Source: Dinochytrium kinnereticum
Taxonomy: Eukaryota; Chytridiomycota; Chytridiomycetes; Chytridiales; Chytridiaceae
Reading direction: 5' to 3'
NCBI GenBank assembly: GCA_027604005.1
Contig: JADGJT010000540.1
Coordinates: 1 to 12,594 of the forward strand
Length of the DNA stretch: 12,594 nt
Position 1 is the stretch's first letter, and every line of letters begins with the position of its first letter. The notes under the pieces were generated by a model that had not been told where the DNA came from, did no database searches, and saw only the letters and a list, made by a program, of their open reading frames with translations. The position numbers were made by a program, and so were the translations under genes. Shown in pieces: positions 1-8,651 of the stretch.

Positions 1-354
1 CTAACCCTAACCTTAACCCTAACCCTAACCCTAGCCTTAACCTTAGCCTTAACCTTAGCCTTAACCTTAACCCTAACCCTAACTTTAACTTTAGCCTTAA
101 CCCTAACCCTAATCATAACCATACCCTAACCTTAACACTAACACTAACACTAACCCTAGCCCTAACCCTAACCTTTGTAGCTTTAACTTTAAACCTAACC
201 TTAACTCTAACCCTAACTTTAACTTTAACCTAACCCTAGCTTAAACCCTAACTCTTACCCTAACCCTAACAAAACCATGACCATAACCGGGAGGGGAGGG
301 GAGGCCCTTGTAACCTTAACCCTAGTCCTTACCCTAACCCTAACCCTAACCCTA
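1..354. repeat. Degenerate telomeric repeat tract (CCCTAA-type)
   Basis: The window begins with tandem CCCTAA hexamers, the C-rich strand expected at a left chromosome end whose G-strand is TTAGGG. Perfect units are mixed with CCTTAA, CTTTAA, CACTAA, CCCTAG and CCATAA variants, and short unrelated inserts occur near 170-200 and 270-315. Perfect units return at about 327-352 just before unique sequence. The tract may be a true telomere with variant repeats, an old degenerate subtelomeric tract, or partly read error in a low-complexity region. Confidence 0.9.
289..304 (+). repeat. G-rich island inside the telomeric tract (possible G-quadruplex)
   Basis: GGGAGGGGAGGGGAGG lies on the strand that is otherwise C-rich. 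It has four G-runs of 3, 4, 4 and 2 separated by single A residues, so a quadruplex on the opposite strand from the telomeric G-strand is possible. The structure is inferred from the sequence only. Confidence 0.5.
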
Positions 355-360
355 ATTTTC

Positions 361-916
361 TTCCTAATTCTGGTACTTGCAGTCACTCTCTCTGTACTAC
401 ATACAATATATTTTTGTATTTCTTACATATCACTTATCACTTTGTCCCAACTTTGACCTTCGGAGTTTTTCTGAAAGTTTAAAGGTATGAGTCGAATAAG
501 CTGGGAAGTGTTTCTCCATTAGTTCAAAACCTGTGTAAAAATCAAGTTTATTTTTGAAAGTTAGGGATCAAATGTGTAATTCATGTACGAGAAGACCTTA
601 AGCTAGGCTACTTAAAGAATGTATAGGAAATATTAACCCCCATCCTTCGATCCATCTCATCCCTCAACACACACCACCCGCCTTTACCACCTGCAGACCC
701 CAGAGTTTTTGGCGCTTCAAAAATAAGTGACAAACCCAGACTCGATGACAATTCTACACGCTTTGAATGGCCAGGGTCTTGACAGCTTTCCCCCAACAGC
801 AGCCCCCACAGAACTTCAACCCACTCAAGGCCATCACTCCACAGAATCCAGTGGTCCAAAAAACCACTCTTCACCACGTTAGAACATAGAAACACCGCAG
901 AGCAGACCGCCCAACC
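361..916. other. Subtelomeric spacer and 5' leader of the protease gene
   Basis: This is unique sequence between the telomeric tract and the protease start. The first part is AT-rich. From about 635 the plus strand becomes rich in C and A and poor in G, as fungal promoter and leader regions often are. The bases just before the start read CCAACC, a good eukaryotic start context. No firm TATA box, RNA gene or coding exon was seen. Confidence 0.5.
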
Positions 917-2519
917 ATGCAGATTGGCAAAGCTGTCCTACTGGCCTTCGCCGCTGTTCAACCTCCAGCCTCCTCGCCCGCGCTTGAGCAATCGCGATCG
1001 CCCGTCACAATTGAAATCCATCGAGCGCCACTTGCGAATGCCTCTGGAGAGGTTTTGAGAAATGCTGTGAGGGCCTCAACTCTTCGGTTTGCGGGGTTTT
1101 TGGCACCCGGAGGAAGGAACCCAGCTCTGGAGTTAAGGAGGAAAAGAGCTGCGGCTGTAGAGCTTGTTAACAATATGAATTTACTCTACGCTGCTCCTGT
1201 AACGCTGGTAAGTTGGAGGGATAAGATGCTGTCTGGACGAATAAGTGTATTTCTTGAGAGGCTGAATTCTGACTTGCATCCCGGCTTTACAAAGGGAAAC
1301 GGCCAACGCTTCAACGTCCATATCGACACCGGCTCAGCGGACACCTGGCTACGGGGTCCTAACTGTCAATCCCGAGACCGATCCTGCGTTGGCACCCGTG
1401 TGGATATCACTGACCCAACCCTCACCTCCACCTCCAGATCGTTCCAAGTCCAATATGGCTCTGGAGCTGTCGCTGGTCAAATCTATCGTGGCTCAATGGT
1501 AGCCGGTGGAGCTTCATCTTCTCCTCTCTATTTCGGGGTTTCAACAGAAGAGAGTGGGTTTGATGATCAGGGATATACGGATGGATTGATGGGTTTGGCC
1601 TATGATTCTATATCAAACATTAGGAGAGGGTTGGGCGGAGGTGTGGGGACGAGTGAAACAAACTTCTTTGATCAGATGAAATTTGGAGTGGGGGAGAGGA
1701 GATTTGGGGTATATTTGTCCAATGCTAGAGACGGGGATCGAGGAGAGCTGACGCTAGGCGGGGATAATCCCCGGAGGTATACCGGCCCCGTGAATTGCAG
1801 TAAGTTATTCCTGGCTTCCTTTTGCTATTGTCCTTTTTTTCATATGGCCTGAATTTGTCTGTTGTTGTTTTTTTTTGCTGGTTGTCACTAAACTTACCAT
1901 TAAAACATCGTACATAAAACTATCGTAGTTCCCCTGGTTCAAACTAGCTTCTGGGCATTCTCTCTCGCCGGCTCGACATTTCAAGTAGGCAACATCCAGA
2001 GCGCCCTCGGTGGGTCCCTCTCCTACGCGATAGCCGACACAGGCACTACCCTCGCCATTCTAGACGACGGTGTGGCCGCTAACATAAACCGTGCCATAGG
2101 AGGGATCTATGATTTTCGATATGGGGTGTATTTAGTGAATTGTGGGTTGAGGAATGGTGGTCCGCAGGTCATGTTAAACATTGGGGGGTACTCTTTTGCT
2201 GTACCGCCGACAATTTATGTCTTAGAGGATCCCTCTGGACTTTGCTTCTCGGGATTTACTGGAGGGGCCAGCGGTGGTGCGGTTGCGATTCTGGGAGATA
2301 CATTTTTGAGGGCGTATTGTGAGTTTGTTTTTCTTTTCTTTCTTTTCCCCCATTTCTGTGTTATCCTTCTGTTCATTTAAGGCGATACTTTTTTCGAAGT
2401 TACTTGATTTTATTGGTTTCCTTGATCCGAAACAAAACTAACAACATTTTCTGGCTTTAGATTCCATTTACGATAAGGACAATAGTAGAGTTTGTTTCGC
2501 TAAGGCTGTTCACGGATAA
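917..2519 (+). CDS. Secreted pepsin-family (A1) aspartic protease, 4 exons
   Basis: The exons are 917-1207, 1295-1799, 1929-2318 and 2461-2519, giving 414 residues. The family cleaves peptide bonds in acidic surroundings using two Asp residues. Seen here: a hydrophobic N-terminus (about 5-16) like a signal peptide; a propeptide ending at RRKR (74-77), a Kex2/furin-type site; first catalytic motif IDTGSADTW with D108; a disulfide-type loop C121-C128; flap YGSG with Y151; second catalytic motif ADTGTTLAI with D302; and the C-terminal ILGDTFLRAYY hallmark (386-396). Both lobes are complete and no key residue is missing. The introns are 87, 129 and 142 nt; each splice restores family motifs, and intron 3 carries an ACTAAC branch site at 2438-2443. 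Intron 1 is a multiple of three with no in-frame stop, so retention would add 29 residues just before the first active-site strand. The C-terminus shows no clear GPI signal, so the product is probably released. The class is near certain; the substrate is unknown. Confidence 0.93.
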
Positions 2520-3166
2520 TTTTAGCACTCATTTCTTAATTTATAAGGTTTTGTTTTGATTCTTTCAACATTGTCTTTTTGAGCGACTTATTTTCGGTTG
2601 CTTCCCAGTTCAGTTCATGGATATTAATTCTATTTCAGAGTTTCTGTCTGAAAGTTTTCCGGTTGCTCTTTGCACGTTTGGGGGATGTTGATATGATACA
2701 GATTTTCTCTGTTTCCTTTTTTCCATTTTCTCACGTCGTCCGCTGTCCGTTTTTGCAAGTACCGCGTGGTTCTGTTTATCTATTTCATTTTTGGCCTTGC
2801 TATCCTATCGTTCATATCATCAACCTTTTCTATTTACTTATCATTTTGGTCAAGAGACACTTTTTTTTCCCTTCTTCTGTCCTTCGGCGATCCTCCTGGT
2901 TTTCCTTTGTTCGTTTATGGTAGCCTAACATTTCCCTAGTTTGTATCTTAAACTTTGGCTCTGGCTTATTGACAGCCATCTAGGATAATTCCTTTTTTTC
3001 ACTTTCCGTGTTATACGAAGCGTTTAGTATCTGAAGTGCTTGTTTTCATTATTTGCTACTGATGTTGAAGCTACCCATCACCCTGCATTCATTCCTTGAT
3101 TTTCACCGTTCTTCCTCTACATTTGCGTGTTTCGTCTTTCGACTGTCGCTGAATCATTAGTATTGT

Positions 3167-3180
3167 CAATAATATTATTG
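3167..3180. repeat. Perfect 14-bp palindrome CAATAATATTATTG
   Basis: The sequence equals its own reverse complement over 14 bases with no spacer. It sits about 260 bases upstream of the glycosyltransferase-like start. It could be a dimeric transcription factor site or chance in AT-rich DNA. Confidence 0.55.
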
Positions 3181-3221
3181 GTGAGGGGGCGGGATAATAC
3201 ATGATTTTTATTTTTCGGCTT

Positions 3222-3245
3222 CCATCTCACAGAATCACGAGATGG
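3222..3245. repeat. Inverted repeat CCATCTC / GAGATGG upstream of the glycosyltransferase-like gene
   Basis: Seven perfectly complementary bases (3222-3228 and 3239-3245) flank a 10-base spacer. It is a possible operator-like or hairpin element in the promoter region, about 200 bases before the start codon. The function is inferred from position alone. Confidence 0.45.
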
Positions 3246-3439
3246 CCGCATGACAAGGAGCCTATTTGAACTCCGACTCTTTTAGAACTGGACGGGTTCT
3301 TTGACTGTGGAGAAGGAGGGCATCAAGTCGACGGAAGCCGTGAACGCAAGGGCGACCATTGAGATTTAGAGGCCACTCGACAGTTGCAAACATCAAACAA
3401 AAACAGTGTCCATCTCCCTACAGTCAACGATCAGCAATC

Positions 3440-4899
3440 ATGCACCGACTTAACCGGCACCTCCCAACAATATACATCCTCGCCGCAGTCTTCCTCCTCC
3501 TCCTCCCCTTTCTAAACCTCTTCCAAAGTTCAAAAACAATCGCAACCCATCTCATCCCCACTTCACCAGCCTTCATTAAAGTCGTAGCATCCATTGCAAC
3601 AACCGAGGAAAGAGCTAGAAAGATGGGGGATGTGATGAGATCGGTGTTTGAGCAGAGTTTGAGGCCCGATGCTGTTTATTTGCATGTCGGAGAGGAGGAG
3701 GAGGGTAAAGTTGAATGGTGGGGGAGAGGTTGGTGGGAGGCTGAGAGACGTAGAAGGGGAAGTGGGGTTGGGGGTGTTGGGGAGCTCATGGGGATGTTTC
3801 CTGGATCATGGTTGAAGGTAGCGAGGCACAGAAGTTTGGGTTCTAGGTGAGTTAACTTTGCAAAGCGTTCCCCAATCCTTATGTTATATTGTAGTTTGAT
3901 GGCGAAAAGATCTGATATAAACATGATTTTAGAACAAGACTAACGGCGACATTGGCCCTCGAAAAGGACCCAAACACTATTATTGTTCTCCGTATGTCCT
4001 TCCTTTTGCATCATTTTTTTCACAACAAAGATTATGAAGTTTCTAACCAGGATTCGTGGCTATGGAAACTGTTAACGCTTACTCTCATCAGTCGAAGATG
4101 ACACAGTCTACCACAAAAACACACTCCTAGCTCTTGTAGCAGCTCTTGAGCAACTCCGTATGGATCTTCCGATCACTCCAACATCACCAGCCTCTCCTCA
4201 ACATCATTTTACATGCTTTGAATGTGATCGATGGTCTTTTATCGCAAATAGGACTTTTAGACAAGAGACTTCTGGGCCTTGCGTTGGTTGGGGTGTTTCT
4301 AGAGGAGGAATGGCTGTTCGGGTTGGGGATTTTAGGGAGGGTCTTGATGGGTTCTCTTTGGGAGGGGGTTGTAAGGCGTAAGTACTTTCTTTAATTCGTG
4401 TTTTTCTCTTTATCTCGATAATGTCTTTTCGACTTTCTTGTTGTGGGATAATTATACTTCCTAATCATTAAACTGATCCGTTCCATTTTTTTATTTACCA
4501 AGACGTGAGGACATTCATCTCTCCGCCTATCTTCATAGCCAAGGCGTCCGTCCCTACGTTATCCGACCAGGCTACGAATCAGCCATAGCCCGCATCCCCT
4601 CCACCCTTTTAAGCAAAAAGTATTACCACTCCCACACCCACGCGTCTCGTCGTCGATCAGACCCTATCCCTTGCTTGGCTCAAGAAACCGAGGAATTCTC
4701 CGAAATCTTCAGAACCAAGGACGATGCTGGAGATCCATTCAAAACGGTGGAAGTTTTGCCGTTGAACCCCATGGTTGTTGAGGATGGGTGGGACGAGGAA
4801 GGGGAGGATGGGGATAATGAGAGTTGGGTCGTTAGAGGTGTAGGGGAGGAGATAGTGAAAGCTGTCCCGCCAATGACAGAGGAGCCGTTTTTTTCGTGA
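3440..4899 (+). CDS. Putative type II membrane glycosyltransferase (GT-A-like fold), 4 exons
   Basis: The exons are 3440-3846, 3933-3991, 4092-4377 and 4503-4899, giving 382 residues. An N-terminal signal-anchor (about 10-28) follows basic residues, so the catalytic part should lie in the Golgi/ER lumen or outside the cell. Motifs in order: a family-like opening strand and helix with T54, E57-R58, Q72 and P76 leading to VYLHV (79-83); RLTATLALEKDP (138-149); strand TIIVLL followed by E157-D158-D159 and Y162, in the place of the metal-binding DxD of GT-A enzymes; a Cys-rich segment (C197, C200, C219) with GWG 221-223; GFSLGGGCKAREDIHLSAYL (242-261), where E253-D254 fits the usual catalytic acid position; and an acidic, probably disordered C-terminus. 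The introns are 86, 100 and 125 nt. The start is the first ATG after leader-like sequence and directly precedes the anchor. Donor and acceptor sugars are unknown. The assignment rests on remembered family patterns, not a search. Confidence 0.68.
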
Positions 4900-5544
4900 G
4901 GGTATGATGGGCTTGAATGATTTGAGATAATAAGGAATCATGGAGATGATTATGAGGGTTATAAGGAAATCTATGTAATTGTGGTTCAATGGCAACAACT
5001 TCCTTCCGCCGATATTGATTTTTTTCTTCTTACCCCCATGTCAACCACACAGGGGGGCTAAATTCCTAACCTGCTCTTAATCTTTGTTTCGTCACATCTC
5101 TATTAGCAACCAAAAAGTCTCTTGCAGCCTCACTCGTTTTGTTTTAGCAATCTGTATGTCCTTCTGGTCAATTGCCATTTGATTGGATCTTTGGTATATG
5201 TAAATACTTGACTCGAGTTTTCAGTAAAACGTATTTTTCTACTTATTCTTCCGGTGAACAAACAGCAAGTATTAATTATTGCGGATTTGACACTAAATGC
5301 TTAGCTATGAAATTTTCCAATGTTCCTCAGCATATCCTGTGAAGATTCCATCCCAAAAAAGGAAAGATTGCAATTAGAAAAATATCAAAATTTTAAGTTT
5401 AGAGTAATACAATGGTTGTACAGTGGTCGCACGCAGATAGTTTGTCTCGGATCGGAATTACGAACAAAGTCCTTTGCTGAACTTCTGGCCTTCCTTCTTG
5501 GCGACTTGTGAACCTCATCCGACGCTGGCGACGTTGCCTTTACC
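4900..5544. other. Intergenic region, no gene recognised
   Basis: This AT-rich sequence lies between two plus-strand genes. It holds the 3' untranslated region of the glycosyltransferase-like gene and the promoter of the small membrane-protein gene. A short frame open to 5511 codes for a Lys/Glu/Phe peptide without motifs and has no plausible splice into the next gene. No RNA gene or repeat was seen. Confidence 0.45.
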
Positions 5545-6089
5545 ATGTCCTCGACCACACCGTAAGAATCCCACCTCGCCTCACTCATCTTCCAACCCCG
5601 TCTTCCCCATCCAGCGCTGCCACCACTGTCCCAACAACCGTAACATCCGCCGATGCCCGCCCCCCGCCAAGCGAGCTTGGTCGCCCGATCGGGATCGCCG
5701 TTGTCGTCGTCATCCTCGCTCTTCTAGCCGTCCTCGTCGGTTACGGTCTTTACAAGCGCCATTTGAAGAAGAAGGCCGAAAAGGAGAAGAAGAAGGAGGA
5801 GGAAGATGTCGAGGCTGCTATTGCTGAGTCTCTAAAGGAGGTGCCAATAGCGCCATCTGCTGCAAAAACCACTGAGGCTATTAAGGAAGACGATTTTAAA
5901 GAAGTTCAGGGGGAGGCGGCTAAGGATGAATCTCCTAAAGGGGTGGCTAAGGAGGAGGCTCCTGCGGAGGCTGTCACTGCAAAAGAGGTGATCGTTGAGG
6001 AGGCTGCCAAGGAGGAGGCTGCCACTGAGGAAATCGCCAAGGAAGTTAAGGCTGAGGCTGGGGCGGCGACAGATGCGCCAAAGGCTTGA
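5545..6089 (+). CDS. Small single-pass membrane protein with Lys/Glu/Ala-rich tail, 2 exons
   Basis: The exons are 5545-5561 and 5615-6089, giving 163 residues. The long open frame has no in-frame ATG ahead of its membrane segment, but a 17-base exon beginning ATGTCCTCGACC, followed by a 53-nt GTAAGA...CAG intron, joins it in frame. The N-terminus (MSSTTP, then Thr/Val/Pro-rich) is short and O-glycosylation-like; no cleavable signal peptide is seen. A strong membrane segment spans about 31-52. It is followed by KRHLKKK, which by the positive-inside rule keeps the rest in the cytosol. Residues 53-163 are dominated by Lys, Glu and Ala in loose KEEA/EEA repeats, likely helical or disordered. No catalytic motif is present. 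The function is unknown; a scaffold or membrane tether is possible. The next gene is convergent. Confidence 0.72.
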
Positions 6090-6828
6090 AGTCTTCGCCT
6101 TCTCTTGTAGCTTCCTATTTATCCACTACGTAATACCTCTTAATATGATTCTGCTCCTTATCCAGATTCTACCTGTATGTTTTTTAAAAAGTTTCATAAT
6201 GACCAAGTGTGATTAGGTGTTTTTAGTCCACTGAGCCAAACCTGAAGTTGGAAAAGGGAGGAAACGAAGTTAGGAAAAGACTAGGTCGGGGATACGGATC
6301 GACATGAAAGTGCACAACGTGTGTAAGATAAAAACCAACAACTCAACTCAAAACTGAAAAGAAGACCTAATACCTGTCTTCGCCAGAATTCTTGATCCAC
6401 ATATTATCAACCAGCATCGTTAAAATTTGTTGAGAATGAAGGGGTTGTTGATAATATACATAGCAATTCCAACACTGGCATTTTACAGTTCCTGTTGCCT
6501 TTGAAAGCCCTTGCTGTCCTTTCTGATATACTGGGTTGATTCTATTTTTTTTCGATATTTGCTCAGTGTATGTCACATAGGAAAGAGTGATGGGAAAACA
6601 ACTTTTAAGTAACTTTAGTTTAATCTAGAAAAAAGGCCCTCATGACGATTGCTGATCTGTCAACTCACGAGTACATGGAAAAAATTCAAAAAAAAGTTGA
6701 TGCACATAAGTTTTAGTGAATGAGGCACACAGTACATAATTATGATTATAGAATTAAAAAGGATATGATGCAAACAAACTTGGGATTAAAAATATCAAAA
6801 AGTAAGCGATCCCCCATTCAAAGCCCCT
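6090..6828. other. Intergenic region between convergent genes
   Basis: This AT-rich region holds the 3' ends of a plus-strand gene and a minus-strand gene. One 11-bp inverted repeat is listed separately. A minus-strand frame over 6367-6576 overlaps that repeat and has no recognisable motif, so it is not called. No tRNA or other RNA gene was seen. Confidence 0.45.
6401..6457. repeat. 11-bp inverted repeat ATATTATCAAC / GTTGATAATAT
   Basis: The arms at 6401-6411 and 6447-6457 are perfectly complementary, with a 35-base spacer. The spot lies between two converging transcripts and could be a weak hairpin in a 3' UTR. There are no obvious target-site duplications, so mobile-element origin is unsupported. 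Confidence 0.5.
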
Positions 6829-8103
6829 TTAAACAAACTGTCTTTCCCCTGGCTTCGCTATAGTCCTAATCTCCGCTGTATCCATCCTCATAGCATCCCT
6901 TAGCGATGGAGGGGGAAGTGGGGAAGGAATCCTGGCGGGAATCTGATGAGCTGCATAGTTATTGCTGGGACTATAAGGCGGTAAATCAGTCTGGTGCACA
7001 GACATAGCATAGTGTTGAGACAGAGCCAATATCAAGGAATACGAATAGATTAGCAAAGCCATCATTCACTATGAAAAAAAGAAGGAAATGTAAAGAGACA
7101 AGACGTATACACACCGAAGGATTAATGGCGACAACATGTGTCATGTTTCGATTCTGTCCCAATCCAGATAGATCTCTCGCCCTCTCCTCTTCAAGCTCCC
7201 TCGCTCTCGCGAAAGCCCCTGCGCGAATACAGACTACTGCACCCCCAACCAAAACAGCGAAAACAATCACTCCCACTATTGCCCCCATGCCTGGTCCTGA
7301 ACCACCTCTACTACTGGTATAAAAAGGACGAGAGGTCGTTTGGGGTCTCGTTGATGGAAGAGTGATGGTTTGGGGAGAGGAAGGAATGTTGGGGAAGGAT
7401 GTGACGATTCCAGAGATCATGACGGGGGAGTTGTCTAGGTTTGAGAAAGAAGAGGATGTGTTAGTAGCAATTTGTGGGCAAGTCACCAACATTTTACGTA
7501 GGCTTCTTCGTCAACTATAATGTCGCCTTCAGAATAAAAGATTTCAAGTGGTTTTTCAATGTACACGATGCATGCGTTGCGGCTGCTGAAAGATGTCGCA
7601 TCGGTTTGCCACAAACCACTTCCGCTTCAAAAGAGAAAGAAACAAAAAAGGTGTCAGCCATATTCCCTGCGCCATTCACAAACAGCAAAGCAAAGCAATC
7701 CACAAACAAGGCTCACCAGATGACACCAGGGCAAGTCGGCAACCTGGTGCAAAGATCCAAGGAATTCAACCGGTTTTCTTCATCAAAGAGGACACACCAT
7801 GGCCCTTTCGACAGAATTCCATTGCATGGAGACGGCTGACTTGCAAACTTCCTTGTCGGAGTCCCAACATTTGGTATGAAGAGAAACTCGGTCTCAGGAA
7901 AAACTCGGGGAGGTTGGGTGAAAACGCTGTTCAAGGCCAGAACGATTAGGGACATGTGCGGCTCTATGGATAATGTTATCTCACCTTGTTGCTGATGTGA
8001 AGGGGAGAGTTGCGGTGGAGACAGACAGAGTGGATGAAGGAAGACTATTTTTGCTCATGGTAAGAAGCTATCGTCAGAGGCAAAAAGGGTACCTCAGCGA
8101 CAT
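6829..8103 (-). CDS. Six-cysteine single-pass membrane protein, family copy A, 6 exons
   Basis: The exons in transcript order are 8103-8093, 8044-7985, 7926-7717, 7624-7491, 7434-7115 and 6990-6829, giving 298 residues. The N-terminus (1-24) is Ser/Thr/Leu-rich with no clear signal peptide. The ectodomain carries C58, C68, C83, C89, C94 and C112; C94 is built from TG and C across the exon 3/4 junction. The spacing (LDLC, then TC, then VICG, then NACIVYI) recalls PAN/apple-like modules, but this is tentative. A Ser/Thr/Pro stalk precedes a Gly/Val-rich membrane segment (about 188-208) followed by basic residues. The tail has LPPY (248-251), a WW-domain ligand type, and ends with a charged block finishing PGERQFV. 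The introns are 48, 58, 92, 56 and 124 nt; intron 4 has a perfect TACTAAC branch site but a weak GTTGGT donor. An alternative start at 8058 (MSKN) would skip the 11-base first exon; I prefer the spliced start because copy B keeps it. The ligand and function are unknown. Confidence 0.75.
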
Positions 8104-8166
8104 GATGATCAGCGGATGTTATGTTATGTTCAGTGTTATATTGCTTCTTCAAACGGAGACCTTCTG

Positions 8167-8175
8167 TTTTAAATA
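8167..8175 (-). promoter_or_regulatory. Possible TATA box of copy A
   Basis: The minus strand reads TATTTAAAA, centred about 68 bases upstream of the proposed ATG at 8103. Spacing and sequence fit a core promoter. There is no independent support. Confidence 0.35.
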
Positions 8176-8411
8176 CAGCAGCGTAGTTGAGGCGGTGTGG
8201 TTGCCGGATCCCAAAACCACCCAAAACGCACGTCTTGGGTGCTTGTGGGACTGCGAGCACAAGAAGTATAGCAAGCCTTCAATGGCAGTGTTGGTCAGAA
8301 AGTGAGAAGTTTCTCCTTGTCGGAGTTGTCCTGAAAACGTTTCTCATTGCACAAGGCTGTTGTGTTGTTGTATTACCCAGCCTGGGTCTCCCCAATGGTC
8401 TGAATCTGAAG

Positions 8412-8430
8412 GGATGGATGGATGGATGGA
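8412..8430 (+). repeat. GGAT tetranucleotide microsatellite
   Basis: The plus strand holds four full GGAT units plus a partial one. It is a simple repeat with likely length variation between isolates. Confidence 0.8.
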
Positions 8431-8651
8431 CGCCATTCCCATTCTGCGTTTGGGTGGAAAAGTAAGCAGGAGGAGCAAAGCAAACGGCAGAATGCTAAGT
8501 GTTAGTGCAAACGGGTACATAGGCAGGATAGAATAGGAATAGGCATGGCCAAAACGCTTTGGAGAATATTATTATTGCGCGAAGATATGCCCAAACATTA
8601 CTATTATCTCTCCCCATAACTCAGCTTACGATGCATATATCTGGTTCTCCT

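Larger units (their letters stand above)
2520..3439. other. T-rich intergenic region between protease and glycosyltransferase-like gene
   Basis: The plus strand is strongly T-rich from about 2560 to 3230 and then changes to mixed composition before the next start. A frame open over 2579-2923 gives a Phe/Leu/Ser-rich peptide with no family motif, as expected from T-rich DNA, and it is not called. The region holds a perfect 14-base palindrome and a 7-base inverted repeat, listed separately. The last 80 bases are the probable leader of the next gene. Confidence 0.5.
8104..8651. other. Spacer between tandem paralogs (promoter of A, 3' region of B)
   Basis: This is non-coding sequence between the stop of copy B and the start of copy A. 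It holds the copy A promoter and a GGAT microsatellite, and otherwise shows no gene. Plus-strand frames over 8187-8465 and elsewhere look like chance. Confidence 0.5.

Noticed and set aside
1..354. Repeat tract considered as a CRISPR array
   Set aside because: Units are contiguous hexamers without spacers; this is telomeric DNA in a eukaryote-type sequence.
608..895. 95-residue minus-strand open frame just upstream of the protease
   Set aside because: It lies over the C/A-rich promoter and leader of the protease on the opposite strand and shows no recognisable domain.
2579..2923. 114-residue plus-strand frame rich in Phe, Leu and Ser
   Set aside because: It follows from T-rich DNA, starts without a proper ATG and has no motif. 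The apparent membrane segments are a composition effect.
4657..4998. 113-residue minus-strand frame
   Set aside because: It is the antisense of the last exon of the glycosyltransferase-like gene, whose plus-strand frame is supported by splicing and motifs.
5320..5511. 63-residue plus-strand frame before the small membrane protein
   Set aside because: It has no motif, it stops before the next gene, and no splice joins it in frame to the membrane protein.
6401..6457. Inverted repeat considered as a MITE
   Set aside because: No flanking target-site duplication and no second copy in the window.
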